This document shows, in pieces, positions 51,093 to 59,918 of a stretch of 64,000 nucleotides of DNA. The stretch lies in contig NZ_LT629781.1 in NCBI RefSeq assembly GCF_900105685.1, forward strand, positions 1,922,001-1,986,000. The letters run 5' to 3'. Under the pieces are notes generated by a model, which saw nothing but the letters and a program-made list of their open reading frames with translations, was not told the origin of the DNA and ran no database searches. The DNA comes from Verrucomicrobium sp. GAS474. Lineage in GTDB: Bacteria > Verrucomicrobiota > Verrucomicrobiia > Methylacidiphilales > GAS474. A program made the translations under genes and the position numbers. The first letter of the stretch is position 1. Each line of letters starts with the position of its first letter.

Positions 51093-52411
51093 GCGCCCTC
51101 TTTTTCCGCGGCGCGGCCGTCGAGTAGGGTGAGGCGCGGGGCGATGGCCCGGTGCCGCTGGAGGCGGCAGAGGGCGTAGAAGGCCCGGACGCGCCAGCGG
51201 ATCGGCCACGAGAGGTTCGTGTCCCCGGCGACGAGGTGGAGGACGGCGCGGAGGAGCCCGGCGGGGGCGCGGGGGGCCATGAAGACCTCGAAGGAGGAGC
51301 GGTCGTAGAACATGCGGATCATGTTCAGGAAGGTGGTGGTCATCTTCTTCACCTCGCGGGTGTAGCGGCGCTGCTCGCCGCCGGTGAGCCCGCGCGGGAC
51401 GGCATCGGCATCGGCTTTCAGGATCGCCTTGGCGGCGAGCTGGCTGGAGCGGAGGGCGACCATGACGCCGGAGGAGAAGATCGGGTCGATGAATCCCGCC
51501 GCGTCGCCCGCCAGGAGCCAGCGGGGCCCGGCGGCGCGGTCGAAGCGGAAGGTGTATTCCCCCTCGGTATGGAAGTCGCGGAGCCGCGCGGCGTCCTTCA
51601 GCCGGAAGCGGAGTTCGGTGTGGGCGGAGACGGCGTGATGGAAGCTCTCCTCGGGCGTCCGGCCCGCGGCCTTGAAGGCGTCGAGGTATTGGACGAGGCC
51701 GACCGAGGTTTTCTCCGCGTCGAGGGGAATGAACCAGCACCAGGCGTCCTCGAGGCGGACGATGGTGATGTGGCCCGCGGCCTCGCCCTCGTTGCGGTAG
51801 ACGCCCTTGAAGTGGGAGAAGACGGCGATCTTCTTCCGCATGCCGAGGTCGTCCTTCGGGAGCTTCAGCGCGTTGCCGAGGAGGGCGGTCCGTCCGCTGG
51901 CGTCGAGGAGCCAGGAGGCGGTGACGGTGGCGGAGGCTCCCTCCCGCTCGTAGGTGACGGTGGCCCCGGACTCGGTCGTGGCGAGGGAGGTGACCTTCGA
52001 CTGCTGGAGGACGACGGCTCCCTTTTCCTCGGCGTTTTGGAGGAGGAGGTGGTCGAACTTCGCCCGTTCCACCTGGAAGGTCTGGCCGTATTCGGGGGCG
52101 AGGTTCCGGCGGAAGAGGAAACGCTGGATGCCCGCCGCGTTGCCGAGGGTGAACTCGGCCCCGTACTTTGGCATGAAGCCCCCGGCATGGAGTTTTTCCC
52201 AGAGGCCGAGTTCCTTCAGGACGTCGTTCCCGTAGGGGAGGAGCGATTCGCCGATGTGGAACCGGGGGAAGGCTTCCCGCTCCAGGACGAGGACTTTCTT
52301 CCCCGCCGCTGCGAGGAGGGCCGCGGCGGTGCTCCCGGCGGGGCCGCCGCCGATGACGACGAGGTCCCAGTGGGCGGGGGCTGGCGAGGGGGCGGCGGAA
52401 GCGGAACTCAC
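51089..52411 (-). CDS. FAD-dependent halogenase-like oxidoreductase
   Basis: 440 residues from a GTG at 52411 that overlaps the ACP stop (GTGA). The FAD-binding GGGPAGSTAAALLA is at about residue 17 and FPRFHIGESLLP at about 45. The flavin-dependent halogenase signature W-x-W-x-I-P appears in DAWCWFIPLD near residue 210. GDAAGFIDPIFSSGV closes the FAD site. A lysine in MPKYGAEF matches the catalytic region of phenolic halogenases. Xanthomonadin clusters carry such an enzyme and make brominated polyenes. A non-halogenating flavin oxidase remains possible. Confidence 0.8.
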   Translation of the reverse strand: MSSASAAPSPAPAHWDLVVIGGGPAGSTAAALLAAAGKKVLVLEREAFPRFHIGESLLPYGNDVLKELGLWEKLHAGGFMPKYGAEFTLGNAAGIQRFLFRRNLAPEYGQTFQVERAKFDHLLLQNAEEKGAVVLQQSKVTSLATTESGATVTYEREGASATVTASWLLDASGRTALLGNALKLPKDDLGMRKKIAVFSHFKGVYRNEGEAAGHITIVRLEDAWCWFIPLDAEKTSVGLVQYLDAFKAAGRTPEESFHHAVSAHTELRFRLKDAARLRDFHTEGEYTFRFDRAAGPRWLLAGDAAGFIDPIFSSGVMVALRSSQLAAKAILKADADAVPRGLTGGEQRRYTREVKKMTTTFLNMIRMFYDRSSFEVFMAPRAPAGLLRAVLHLVAGDTNLSWPIRWRVRAFYALCRLQRHRAIAPRLTLLDGRAAEKEGA

Positions 52412-52674
52412 GAGGAGAGGGCCTGTTGCCGCTCGACCCAATGCCGGATGGTGCCCGGCGTCTGGAGGATCTGCTTCGCGAGGGCGGGGTCCTTGATCGG
52501 CGTCTGGAAGGCGGCCTCGATGGCGACGGTCAGCTGGAGGGCGTCGAGGGAGTCGAGCCCCAGGCCGTCGGGCCCGAGGAGGGGGGTGTCCTCCTCGATG
52601 GTGGAGGGGTCGACTTTCAACATGCAGTTTTCGACGAGCATGGTGCGGATCTGTTCAAGGCTGACGGGTTGCAT
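52408..52674 (-). CDS. Acyl carrier protein of the polyene cluster
   Basis: 88 residues, all helical. The phosphopantetheine serine is in GLGLDSLDALQL (DSL motif) near residue 42. The length and the acidic helix II fit type II ACPs. It sits between the second ketosynthase and the flavoprotein gene, whose start overlaps its stop, so it probably carries the growing polyene chain and may present it to the halogenase. It differs from a housekeeping AcpP in its long polar end (RHWVERQQALSS). Confidence 0.9.
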   Translation of the reverse strand: MQPVSLEQIRTMLVENCMLKVDPSTIEEDTPLLGPDGLGLDSLDALQLTVAIEAAFQTPIKDPALAKQILQTPGTIRHWVERQQALSS

Positions 52675-52742
52675 GGGCGGAATGGGAACAGTCTAGCAAG
52701 CATCCCGGAGGAAGCAAATCAAGCTGAGGTCAGGTGGACGAA

Positions 52743-53738
52743 CTAGAGGAAGGAAACAGCGCTGACGGCGGTATTCGTTCCCGGGACGAGGAGGTGGAAG
52801 GGGCCGTGCCCGGGTTCTCCGCGTTCCTTCAGGGCCTGAAGGAAACTCCAGGCTGTCGAGGCGGTGAAGGCGAGGCCGGGAGCGGGGGGGAGGAGGACCG
52901 CCCCGGTTCCCTCCGGGCCGTTCCGAGGGGTGAGGGCCGCCGTGGAACGGAGGGGGAGGGCGGGATCGAGGGAGGCCAGCAGGGTCTGCCACGCCGCCTG
53001 CCGCTCGGGCTTCGTGCGGAAGGCGGGGGAGATCGGGTGGGGATGGATCGCCGGGGCCTCCTTGGAAGAGGGGCGGCGCACCAGGATCGCTCCGGCCCCC
53101 TCGGTCGCCACCACGCCGCGGCGGACCCAGCCGGTGCAATGGAACCCCTCCAGCGCGAGGGCGTCGAGTTCCTCCCCGCCGATCACGAGGACGGCGTCGG
53201 CGGTCTCCCGCGCGAGCCACACCTGGGCGACGCGGAGGGCGTCGACCCACGCCGTCTCGTCGCCGACGAGGGTCGAGCAGGCCCCGCAGAGGCGGTGGAC
53301 GGCGGCGACGTGGCTGACGGGGGAGTTGTAGACCGTTTCGGGGAAGAGGGCCGGGCTGGCGAGGCGGCGGCCTTGGCGCAGGGTGTCGGCGAAGAACTTC
53401 CGGCTGTAGACGACGCTGCCGGTGCTCACCGCGCAGACGAGGCCGATCCGCTCCCGGGGGAGGTCGGTCCCGGCGAGGGCTTGGGCCGCCGCCTCGACGA
53501 GGAAGTAGGAGAGGGGGCTGGCGCGGCGGAGGCGGGGCTCCTTCTGCCAGCGGAGGAGGGCCTCCTCCTTCATGTTGACGCGGCGGACGGGGATCGTCGG
53601 CTCGGTCCGGGAGAGGAGCGGCTCGAGGGTGGGGGCCGGGGGCGGGGCGTCGAGAAAGGCGACGCCGCATCCGGCGGGGCCGACGGCGCCGGTGCCGATG
53701 ACTTCGAGGAGGTGGTCGGGGGACGTGTTCGCGCTCAT
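52743..53738 (-). CDS. Beta-ketoacyl synthase-like protein (chain-length-factor type)
   Basis: 331 residues from the ATG at 53738. It has a thiolase-like fold but is shorter than FabF (about 410). LCGACSTLVGDETAWVDALRVA near residue 140 is the nucleophile-elbow region and retains a Cys. VIGGEELDALALEGFHC and ATEGAGAILV follow. The usual HGTGT histidine block is not evident and the C-terminal half is shortened. It may be a ketosynthase partner (KS-beta/CLF-like) that pairs with the FabF-type protein encoded 26 bases upstream. Confidence 0.75.
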   Translation of the reverse strand: MSANTSPDHLLEVIGTGAVGPAGCGVAFLDAPPPAPTLEPLLSRTEPTIPVRRVNMKEEALLRWQKEPRLRRASPLSYFLVEAAAQALAGTDLPRERIGLVCAVSTGSVVYSRKFFADTLRQGRRLASPALFPETVYNSPVSHVAAVHRLCGACSTLVGDETAWVDALRVAQVWLARETADAVLVIGGEELDALALEGFHCTGWVRRGVVATEGAGAILVRRPSSKEAPAIHPHPISPAFRTKPERQAAWQTLLASLDPALPLRSTAALTPRNGPEGTGAVLLPPAPGLAFTASTAWSFLQALKERGEPGHGPFHLLVPGTNTAVSAVSFL

Positions 53739-53764
53739 CTCGTCTTGCTTTGCTTTTTTGCCGA

Positions 53765-54967
53765 TCAGGGGCCGAGGACCAGGGCGGCGTTGGAGCCGCC
53801 GAAGCCGAGGTTGACGCTCATCACCGGTCCCGGCTTCAGCGGGGCGGAGGCGTGGGTGAGGGCGAGGGAGGCCGCCATTTCGGGGAGGGGGGTCTCGTTG
53901 AAAAGCTGGGGCGGGGGCGTCCCGTCCCGGGCGGTGAGCAGGGCGAGGCACGCCTCGATCGAGCCCGCCGCGCCGAGGGTGTGGCCGATGGCGGCCTTGG
54001 TCGAGCTGACGGCGATCCGGGCCAACGCGGGGCCGAAGACCTCGGCGTAGGCGGCGGCCTCGGAGCCGTCGTTCATCGGCGTCCCGGTGCCGTGGGCGTT
54101 GACGTAGCTGATCGCTTCGGGCGGGAGCGAGGCCCCTTTGAGGGCGGACCGCATCGCCGCGATCAGCGCCGTCCCGGCGGGGGCGGGCTGGGTCAGGTGA
54201 TGGAGGTCGAGCGCCTGACCGTAACCGAGAATCGAGCCGATCCGGGCCGCCCCCCGGGCCAGCGCGTGGGCCTCGCTCTCCAGGACGAGGAAGGCCGCCC
54301 CCTCGCCGAGCATGAGGCCGTCCCGGTTCAGGTCGAAGGGGCGGCAGCGGGTGCCGCTGAGGGACTGGAGGCAATCGAAGCCGACGAAGATGAGCTCCGC
54401 CAGCGCCTCGTAGCCGCCGACGAGGACGCACTCGGCCATGCCGCACTGGATCAGGTCGAAGCCGTGGCCGATGGCGTTCGCCCCGCTCGCGCAGGCGTTG
54501 GCCATGAGGGTCGAGGGGCCGCCGAGGCCGAAGGCCTGCCGGAGGTCGAGGACCTGCTGCTGGGGCTGGTAGCGGGCGAGTTGGGCGAGCTTCCGGGTCC
54601 GGCTCCCGGCGAGCGCCCGGCGGAGGAAGTGTTCCCCCCACTCCATCGCCCCGCCGGTGGTGCTCAGGGAGAGGGGTATGGCGGCGGCGACCGGCGCGGG
54701 AAGGGCGGCGTGGCGGAGCGCCTCTCCCGCCGCGAGGAGGGCGAGGCGGGAGGCGCGGCTGAGGCGCTGCTCCTTTTTGCTGCCCGGCGCAGGCGGGGGG
54801 AGTGAGAGCGGGACCTGGGCGGCCTCCCGGCAACGGCACCCCTCGGTCTCGAAGAGGTCGACGGGCCCCCGCGCGGAGGCCCCGGAAAGGATCGCCCGCC
54901 AGGTGGTTTCCGTGTCGGGACCGAGCGGGCTCACCATCCCCATGCCCGTGACGACCACCTTTTTCAT
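53765..54967 (-). CDS. FabF-type beta-ketoacyl-ACP synthase of the polyene cluster
   Basis: 400 residues from the ATG at 54967 (MKKVVVTGMGMVSPLGPDTE), the canonical KS start. The catalytic triad is complete: Cys in MANACASGANAIGHG near residue 168, His in VNAHGTGTPMND near residue 300 and His in AAIGHTLGAAGSIE near residue 335. It should elongate the ACP-bound chain with malonyl units. It is the first gene of the minus-strand block and divergent from the HydE-like gene across 160 bases. The specialised neighbours favour polyene synthesis over housekeeping fatty-acid synthesis. Confidence 0.88.
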   Translation of the reverse strand: MKKVVVTGMGMVSPLGPDTETTWRAILSGASARGPVDLFETEGCRCREAAQVPLSLPPPAPGSKKEQRLSRASRLALLAAGEALRHAALPAPVAAAIPLSLSTTGGAMEWGEHFLRRALAGSRTRKLAQLARYQPQQQVLDLRQAFGLGGPSTLMANACASGANAIGHGFDLIQCGMAECVLVGGYEALAELIFVGFDCLQSLSGTRCRPFDLNRDGLMLGEGAAFLVLESEAHALARGAARIGSILGYGQALDLHHLTQPAPAGTALIAAMRSALKGASLPPEAISYVNAHGTGTPMNDGSEAAAYAEVFGPALARIAVSSTKAAIGHTLGAAGSIEACLALLTARDGTPPPQLFNETPLPEMAASLALTHASAPLKPGPVMSVNLGFGGSNAALVLGP

Positions 54968-55127
54968 TCTGGGTCCGAAGGTAGATGCCGAAAGGCCGAA
55001 AAAGAAAGGCTCGATTTCTCGAATTTGCGACCCATGTTTCGGGGAGGAACGCCGGTCCGGTAAATATCGGCTGGCGGCCCGGCGGTTCCTGCGGGAACTT
55101 AGGCCACGCTTTTGAGACAAGACTACC

Positions 55128-56144
55128 ATGGATGAGACGCCCGAAATGCTGCGGAGGATCGACGCCCGGGGCGAGGCCCAGGCCGCGTGGCATGCCCGCG
55201 GCGCGGCCCTCCGGGACGAGGTCTTCGGCCGGGAGGTCTTCGTCCGCGCCGTCGTCGAGATCTCCAATTATTGCCGCCAGAACTGCTCCTACTGCGGCAT
55301 GCGCCGGGACAACCGGGAACTCTCCCGCTACCGGATGGAGCGGGAAACCCTGCGCGAGGTGATCTTCGACGGCCTCCCCGCGAGCGTCACCGACATCAAT
55401 TTCCAGACCGGCGAGGATCCCGTCGCCGTCCGCGAGATCCTGATCCCGCTGATCGACGAGGTCCGCCGGACGACGACCCTCGGGATCAGCGTCTGCCTCG
55501 GCATCCTCGAGGAGAAGCTCTACCGCGAGCTCTACGACGCGGGCGCCCGCTTCTACATCATCAAGCTGGAGACCGGGAACGAGGCCCATTACCGCGAGGT
55601 CCAGGCCCCCGGGACCTTCCAATCGCGCCTCGACGCGATCGAGCGGCTCGCGGCCGGGGGCTGGCGGGTCTCCTCCGGCTTCATCCACGGCCTCCCAGGC
55701 CAGACGCGGGAACGGCTCGGCGAGACCCTGCGGCGGCTCGCCGACCTCCCCCTCGTCGGGAACAGCGTCAGCCCCTTCATCCCCGGGGCCGAGACGCCGA
55801 CGGGCGGCCATCCCGCCGCCGACCTGGAGGAGACGCTGAACCTCGTCACCGCGATGCGCCTCATGAGCCCCCGGCGGATCATCCCGGCGGTCAGCGCCAT
55901 GGGCATCCTCGAGGCGCGGGGATACGAGCGGGCCCTCCGCGCCGGGGCCAACCTGGCGACGATCAACCTCACCCCCGACGCCTCGCGCGACCGCTACCGG
56001 CTCTACACGAAAGACCGCGTCATCATGAGCGAGCAGCGGGTCCTCTCCGCCATCGCCGCCGCCGGGCTCGAGCCGAGCCGGAAGGGCATCCTAAGCGTCG
56101 CCATCGCCGCCGCAGCCGAAGCCCCGGCGGCGGTCGCCCCCTAG
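55128..56144 (+). CDS. Radical SAM protein of the HydE/PylB/BioB-like group
   Basis: 338 residues. The [4Fe-4S] motif is CRQNCSYCGM (C-x3-C-x2-C) in the context VEISNYCRQNCSYCGMRRDN near residue 43. INFQTGEDP, KLETGNEAHYREVQAPGTF and GFIHGLPGQTRE follow, the pattern of HydE/PylB. HydE takes part in [FeFe]-hydrogenase cofactor assembly, PylB in pyrrolysine synthesis; neither HydF/HydG nor pyl genes are near, so the substrate is unclear. A Kef-type antiporter gene follows closely on the same strand. The C-terminal end is Ala/Pro-rich. Confidence 0.8.
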   Translation: MDETPEMLRRIDARGEAQAAWHARGAALRDEVFGREVFVRAVVEISNYCRQNCSYCGMRRDNRELSRYRMERETLREVIFDGLPASVTDINFQTGEDPVAVREILIPLIDEVRRTTTLGISVCLGILEEKLYRELYDAGARFYIIKLETGNEAHYREVQAPGTFQSRLDAIERLAAGGWRVSSGFIHGLPGQTRERLGETLRRLADLPLVGNSVSPFIPGAETPTGGHPAADLEETLNLVTAMRLMSPRRIIPAVSAMGILEARGYERALRAGANLATINLTPDASRDRYRLYTKDRVIMSEQRVLSAIAAAGLEPSRKGILSVAIAAAAEAPAAVAP

Positions 56145-56171
56145 GCGGGCGGCGCATCGCCCCCTCCGCCG

Positions 56172-57446
56172 ATGTCCTTCCTGGCCGCCGCCCCAGAATC
56201 CGCCGACGCGGCCTTGTCCCATTTCCTCCTCCAGCTGAGCCTGATCCTCGTGGTGGCGCGGGCGGCGGGCAAGGCGGCCCGCCTCGTCGGCCAGCCCCAG
56301 GTCGTGGGGGAGATGGTCGCGGGGATCCTGCTGGGGCCGACCTGCTTCGGAAGCCTGATGCCGGGGACATTCCATGCTCTTTTTGAAACGGCTTCGCCCC
56401 TGCCGCTCTCGATCCTCAGCCAGATCGGGCTGATCCTCATCCTCTTCCAGATCGGCCTCGAGTTCGACTTCGGCCACCTCCGGGAAGGGGGCAACCGCCG
56501 GGCGGTCCGGTGGGTCGCGGCGGTCGGCATCGTCTTCCCGGCCCTGCTCGGGGCGGGCTTCGGCTGGCTCTCCCGCGGGACGTTCGCCCCCCGGGTGCCG
56601 GGGCCGACCTATGTTTCCTTCATGGCCGTCGCCCTCTGCATCACGGCGATGCCGGTGCTCGGACGGATCCTCCTCGAGCTCGGCATCGGGCGGAGCCGGG
56701 TCGGCGTCCTCGCGATCACCTGCGCGGCGGTCGGTGACGTCGCCGGCTGGCTGATGCTGGCGGCGGTGACCGCCCTCGCCCAGGCCCGGCTCGACGGCGG
56801 TTTCCTGGCGCTCCGCTTCGGGGCGGTCGCGCTCTTCGTCGCCGGGACGTGGTTCGCGGTCCGCCCCCTCCTGCGGCGGCTCGCGCGGCGGGCGGTCTCG
56901 ACCGACGGGGCGGCGGCGGTCGGCCTCCTTCTCGCGGCGCTTTTCGTCTTCGGCTGGGCCACCCAGGAGATCGGCATCCACGTCATCTTCGGCGGCTTCT
57001 GGTGCGGCGTCCTGCTTCACGAGGAGCTCGCCTTCGTCGCCTGGTGGCGGGAGAGGGCCTCGCTCCTCGTCGGGGTCTTCTTCCTCCCGATCTTCTTCAC
57101 CTACACCGGCCTCCACACCGACGTGAACGGACTGACGGCGGCCTCGCTGTGGGGGTGGTGCGCCCTCCTCCTCGTCGTCGCCGTCGTCGGGAAATTCGGC
57201 GGCTGCTGGGCGGCGGGACGGGTGGCGGGCCTTCCCCCGGCCGAGGCCCGCTGCCTCGCGATCCTCATGAACACGCGGGGCCTCCTCGAACTCGTCGTCG
57301 CCGCCGTCGGCTACCAGCTGGGGATCATCCCGCAGACTCTCTTCACGATGCTCGTCCTCATGGCCCTCGCCAGCACCTTCCTCACCACGCCCTGCCTGCG
57401 GGCGTGGCTGCCCGCAACCCGTCCCGGAGAACCCCAACCTCAATGA
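56172..57446 (+). CDS. Cation:proton antiporter (CPA2/Kef-type)
   Basis: 424 residues with about 12 hydrophobic helices and no TrkA-type cytoplasmic domain. Family landmarks are GQPQVVGEMVAGILLGPTCFG near residue 35, the ion-binding region AITCAAVGDVAGWLMLA near residue 185 (with the conserved Asp) and LAILMNTRGLLELVVAAVGYQLG near residue 360. It should exchange Na+ or K+ for protons at the inner membrane. It begins 27 bases after the HydE-like gene, and its stop overlaps the next gene's start (ATGA). Confidence 0.88.
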   Translation: MSFLAAAPESADAALSHFLLQLSLILVVARAAGKAARLVGQPQVVGEMVAGILLGPTCFGSLMPGTFHALFETASPLPLSILSQIGLILILFQIGLEFDFGHLREGGNRRAVRWVAAVGIVFPALLGAGFGWLSRGTFAPRVPGPTYVSFMAVALCITAMPVLGRILLELGIGRSRVGVLAITCAAVGDVAGWLMLAAVTALAQARLDGGFLALRFGAVALFVAGTWFAVRPLLRRLARRAVSTDGAAAVGLLLAALFVFGWATQEIGIHVIFGGFWCGVLLHEELAFVAWWRERASLLVGVFFLPIFFTYTGLHTDVNGLTAASLWGWCALLLVVAVVGKFGGCWAAGRVAGLPPAEARCLAILMNTRGLLELVVAAVGYQLGIIPQTLFTMLVLMALASTFLTTPCLRAWLPATRPGEPQPQ

Positions 57447-58147
57447 ATCGTTCCCTCGCCTTCCTCGGTTTAGCCCTCGCCTTCGTCGTGGTCCTCCCCC
57501 TCCGGGCCGATGAAAAGGCCGAGGTCCTCGTCCACAAGATGGTGGAACGGGACAAGGAGCTGGAGCGGCACCGGGCCGCCTATTTCTACACGGTGAAGGA
57601 GACGCGCCAGAAGCTCGACGGCGAGGGGAAGGTCGTCGATTCGAGCGTCGAGACCGTCACGCTGCGGGGGACCGAATCGTCCGATCACGGCACGGCGAAG
57701 AAGATGGAGATCGAGGCCGGGGCCGAGCAGGCGGCCCACGAGGAGCCGTTCAGCATCCTGAAGATCGTCGACCATTACCAGTACACCCTCGAAGGCGACG
57801 AGGTGATCGACGGGGTCCCCTGCTACAAGGTCCGGTTCTCCCCGAAGAAGGACCAGCCCTTCCGCAACCGCGAGGAGAAGGTCGCGAACGGGCTCGCCGG
57901 GTATCTCTGGTTCGCGAAGAGCGACTACACGCTGATCCGCAACGAGGGGAAGCTCCTCCAGCCAGTCTCGGTCGCCTGGTTCTTCGCCACCCTGCGGGAG
58001 GTCGATTTCCTCTTCAAGGCCGCGCCGCTGCCGAACGGCGAATGGGGACCGGCCCTCATCCAATACCGGTTTCGCGTCCAGATTCCCCTCTCCGAGATCC
58101 ACGAGCGGCATATCCGGGTGATGAAGGACTACCGGAAGGCGCGCTAG
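57443..58147 (+). CDS. Secreted protein, LolA-like beta-fold suspected
   Basis: 234 residues from the ATG at 57443, overlapping the antiporter stop. A signal peptide (MNRSLAFLGLALAFVVVLPL, cleaved near RAD) precedes a charged helix (KAEVLVHKMVERDKELERHR). A beta-rich remainder follows, with YFYTVKETRQKL, YQYTLEGDEVIDGVPCYKV and LWFAKSDYTLIRNEGK. This order resembles LolA/LppX-type lipoprotein-carrier folds. LolA-like proteins are regular members of aryl-polyene clusters, which is why it may belong to the pathway flanking it; the match is structural guesswork. Confidence 0.55.
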   Translation: MNRSLAFLGLALAFVVVLPLRADEKAEVLVHKMVERDKELERHRAAYFYTVKETRQKLDGEGKVVDSSVETVTLRGTESSDHGTAKKMEIEAGAEQAAHEEPFSILKIVDHYQYTLEGDEVIDGVPCYKVRFSPKKDQPFRNREEKVANGLAGYLWFAKSDYTLIRNEGKLLQPVSVAWFFATLREVDFLFKAAPLPNGEWGPALIQYRFRVQIPLSEIHERHIRVMKDYRKAR

Positions 58148-58150
58148 GCC

Positions 58151-58960
58151 TTATCCCTGCCGGTCGTCGTTGGGAAGAGTCGGAATCACTGTCCGGTAGC
58201 CCTGGGCGGCGAGGCCGAGAAGGACGGCCTCCAAGGTCCGCGCCCGGGTCCCCGGCGCGAGGCCCTTTAGCGGCCCCTCATGGAGGAGGATGATCGCGCC
58301 GGGGCGGACGGCGCGGAGGATCTTCGCGACGACCCGCTCGGGATCGTGGGCGATGCCGTCGTTGCCGCTCGCCGACCAGCCGATCATCCGCAGTCCCGCT
58401 CGCTCGCACGCGGCGTGGACAAAGGGGTTGGCGAGCCCCGCCGGGGCGCGGAAGGAGGTGGGAGCCGTCCCGACGGCCCGGGCGATCGCGGCGCTGCCCC
58501 GCTCGATCTCCCGCCCCGCGTGCGGCGGGAGGGCCGCCCAGTAGGAGGCGGCCCGGTGGCGAAAGGTGTGGTTCTCCACCCGATGCCCGGCAGCGACGAC
58601 GGCCCGGGCGAGGTCGGGCCACCGGTCGACTTTCTCCCCGATCGTGAAGAAGGTCGCCTGCGCCCCGTGCCGCGCTAGGACGTCGAGAATTGCCGGGGTC
58701 TCGACCGGGTCGGGGCCGTCGTCGATCGTCAGCCAGACCTCGCGCCGGAGCGTCGGGAAGCGGGTGACGACCGGGCCGAACCATCCCGCATTCCGGACCA
58801 GCGTGGGGACCAGGAGAGCCGCCGCCGCCGCCAGCGTCCAATTGTGGGCGATCAGGAGCGATCCCGAGGGGGAGAGCAGCTCCCCCACGGCCCGGGAGCC
58901 GAGGCCCCCGGCGAGGGCGAAGGAAAGGAGGCGGCGGGCGCGGGGAGGGGGGAGGGGCAT
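58151..58960 (-). CDS. Polysaccharide deacetylase (NodB-homology, CE4) with membrane anchor
   Basis: 269 residues. An N-terminal hydrophobic stretch (about 8-55) includes one or two membrane segments. The NodB domain starts VWLTIDDGPDPVETP near residue 78, with the catalytic/metal Asp pair. The metal histidines are in VENHTFRHRA near residue 130, FRAPAGLANP holds the Arg/Pro block, and IILLHEGP near the end has the last His. It would remove acetyl groups from an N-acetylated polysaccharide or peptidoglycan. It is convergent with the LolA-like gene (3-base gap). The region 58961-59132 upstream holds no gene. Confidence 0.88.
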   Translation of the reverse strand: MPLPPPRARRLLSFALAGGLGSRAVGELLSPSGSLLIAHNWTLAAAAALLVPTLVRNAGWFGPVVTRFPTLRREVWLTIDDGPDPVETPAILDVLARHGAQATFFTIGEKVDRWPDLARAVVAAGHRVENHTFRHRAASYWAALPPHAGREIERGSAAIARAVGTAPTSFRAPAGLANPFVHAACERAGLRMIGWSASGNDGIAHDPERVVAKILRAVRPGAIILLHEGPLKGLAPGTRARTLEAVLLGLAAQGYRTVIPTLPNDDRQG

Positions 58961-59132
58961 GGGGATTCCGGGAAGGGAGCCTGCCGGAAGGCGGCGGGGA
59001 AGTCGATCCCGGGGGAGGGGAAGGGGCCGCTTCCCCCGGCGTTGACGTTCGCGCCGGTTTGCTCAATATCCCCCCTGACCGTTTTCCCCGCGTGGGGCAA
59101 GGGTCGAATCGAGTGCGTGGGGTTTCTTTTTC

Positions 59133-59918
59133 GTGTCATCAATCCGCTTTTCTCAAACCGGCCGGAGCGTCGCCCAGCGGGCGGCCTTTCTCTCCGCCTG
59201 CCTGTGCGGCCTCCTCGGCTGCGTGCTCTGCTTCCTCGCGAGCCTCGTCTCGCTCTGCCTGCCCGCCTCGGTCCGCGAGCGGGGATTGCGCCGCGTCGTC
59301 GGACGCCTCTGCCGGGGCTTCGTCGCCTACCTCCTCTGGAGCGGGGTGGCGGTGATCGACTTCGGTACGCTGCCCGAGCTGGCGCGCCGTTCCGGCGTGA
59401 TCGTGGCGATGAACCATCCCACCTTCATCGACGCCCTCCTGGCGCTCTCCCGCCTTCCCCCCGCCTTCTGCATCGCGAAGGAGAGCCTCTTCTGCAACCC
59501 CCTCATCGCCCCCATCGCCCGGGGGGCGGGCTACGAGAGCAACGTCGATTCGACGATCCTGATCCGCAACTGCGTCGACCGGCTCCGCCGGGGGGAGGTC
59601 CTCCTCGTCTTCCCCGAGGGAACCCGGACCACCGTCCCCCCCGTCGGCGAGCTGAAGCGGGGCTTCGTCTTCATGGCCGACGGGGCCTCGGTTCCCGTCG
59701 TCGCGGTGACCGTCGAGGCGTTCAACGGCTCCTTCCTCCGCAAGGGGTCGCCGCTCTTTTCGTTTCCCGTCTCCCTTCCGCTCCGTTATCGTTTCGTCGT
59801 CGGCCCCGACTTCGTCCGCGCCCCGGACGAATCGCTGAACGCCTTCCGCGACCGGATCGAGTCCCACTTCCGCCTTTCCCTTTCCTCCCATGACCTGCCC
59901 GCCGACTCCCCCGCCTGA
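59133..59918 (+). CDS. PlsC-type 1-acyl-glycerol-phosphate acyltransferase-like protein
   Basis: 261 residues with a GTG start. An N-terminal helix pair (LSACLCGLLGCVLCFLASLV) is followed by the acyltransferase motifs NHPTFIDAL (NHx4D) near residue 95, KESLFCNPLIAP, and the phosphate-binding FPEGTRT near residue 160. In this setting it may acylate a glycolipid of the polyene pathway; aryl-polyene clusters include an acyltransferase of this type. It overlaps the GT2 gene by 29 bases. Confidence 0.85.
   Translation: MSSIRFSQTGRSVAQRAAFLSACLCGLLGCVLCFLASLVSLCLPASVRERGLRRVVGRLCRGFVAYLLWSGVAVIDFGTLPELARRSGVIVAMNHPTFIDALLALSRLPPAFCIAKESLFCNPLIAPIARGAGYESNVDSTILIRNCVDRLRRGEVLLVFPEGTRTTVPPVGELKRGFVFMADGASVPVVAVTVEAFNGSFLRKGSPLFSFPVSLPLRYRFVVGPDFVRAPDESLNAFRDRIESHFRLSLSSHDLPADSPA

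Noticed and set aside
54968-55127. Near-palindrome GGAACGCCGG / CCGGCGGTTCC between the polyene KS gene and the HydE-like gene
   Set aside because: The arms differ by an insertion and such GC words are frequent in this genome. Too weak to list as an operator.
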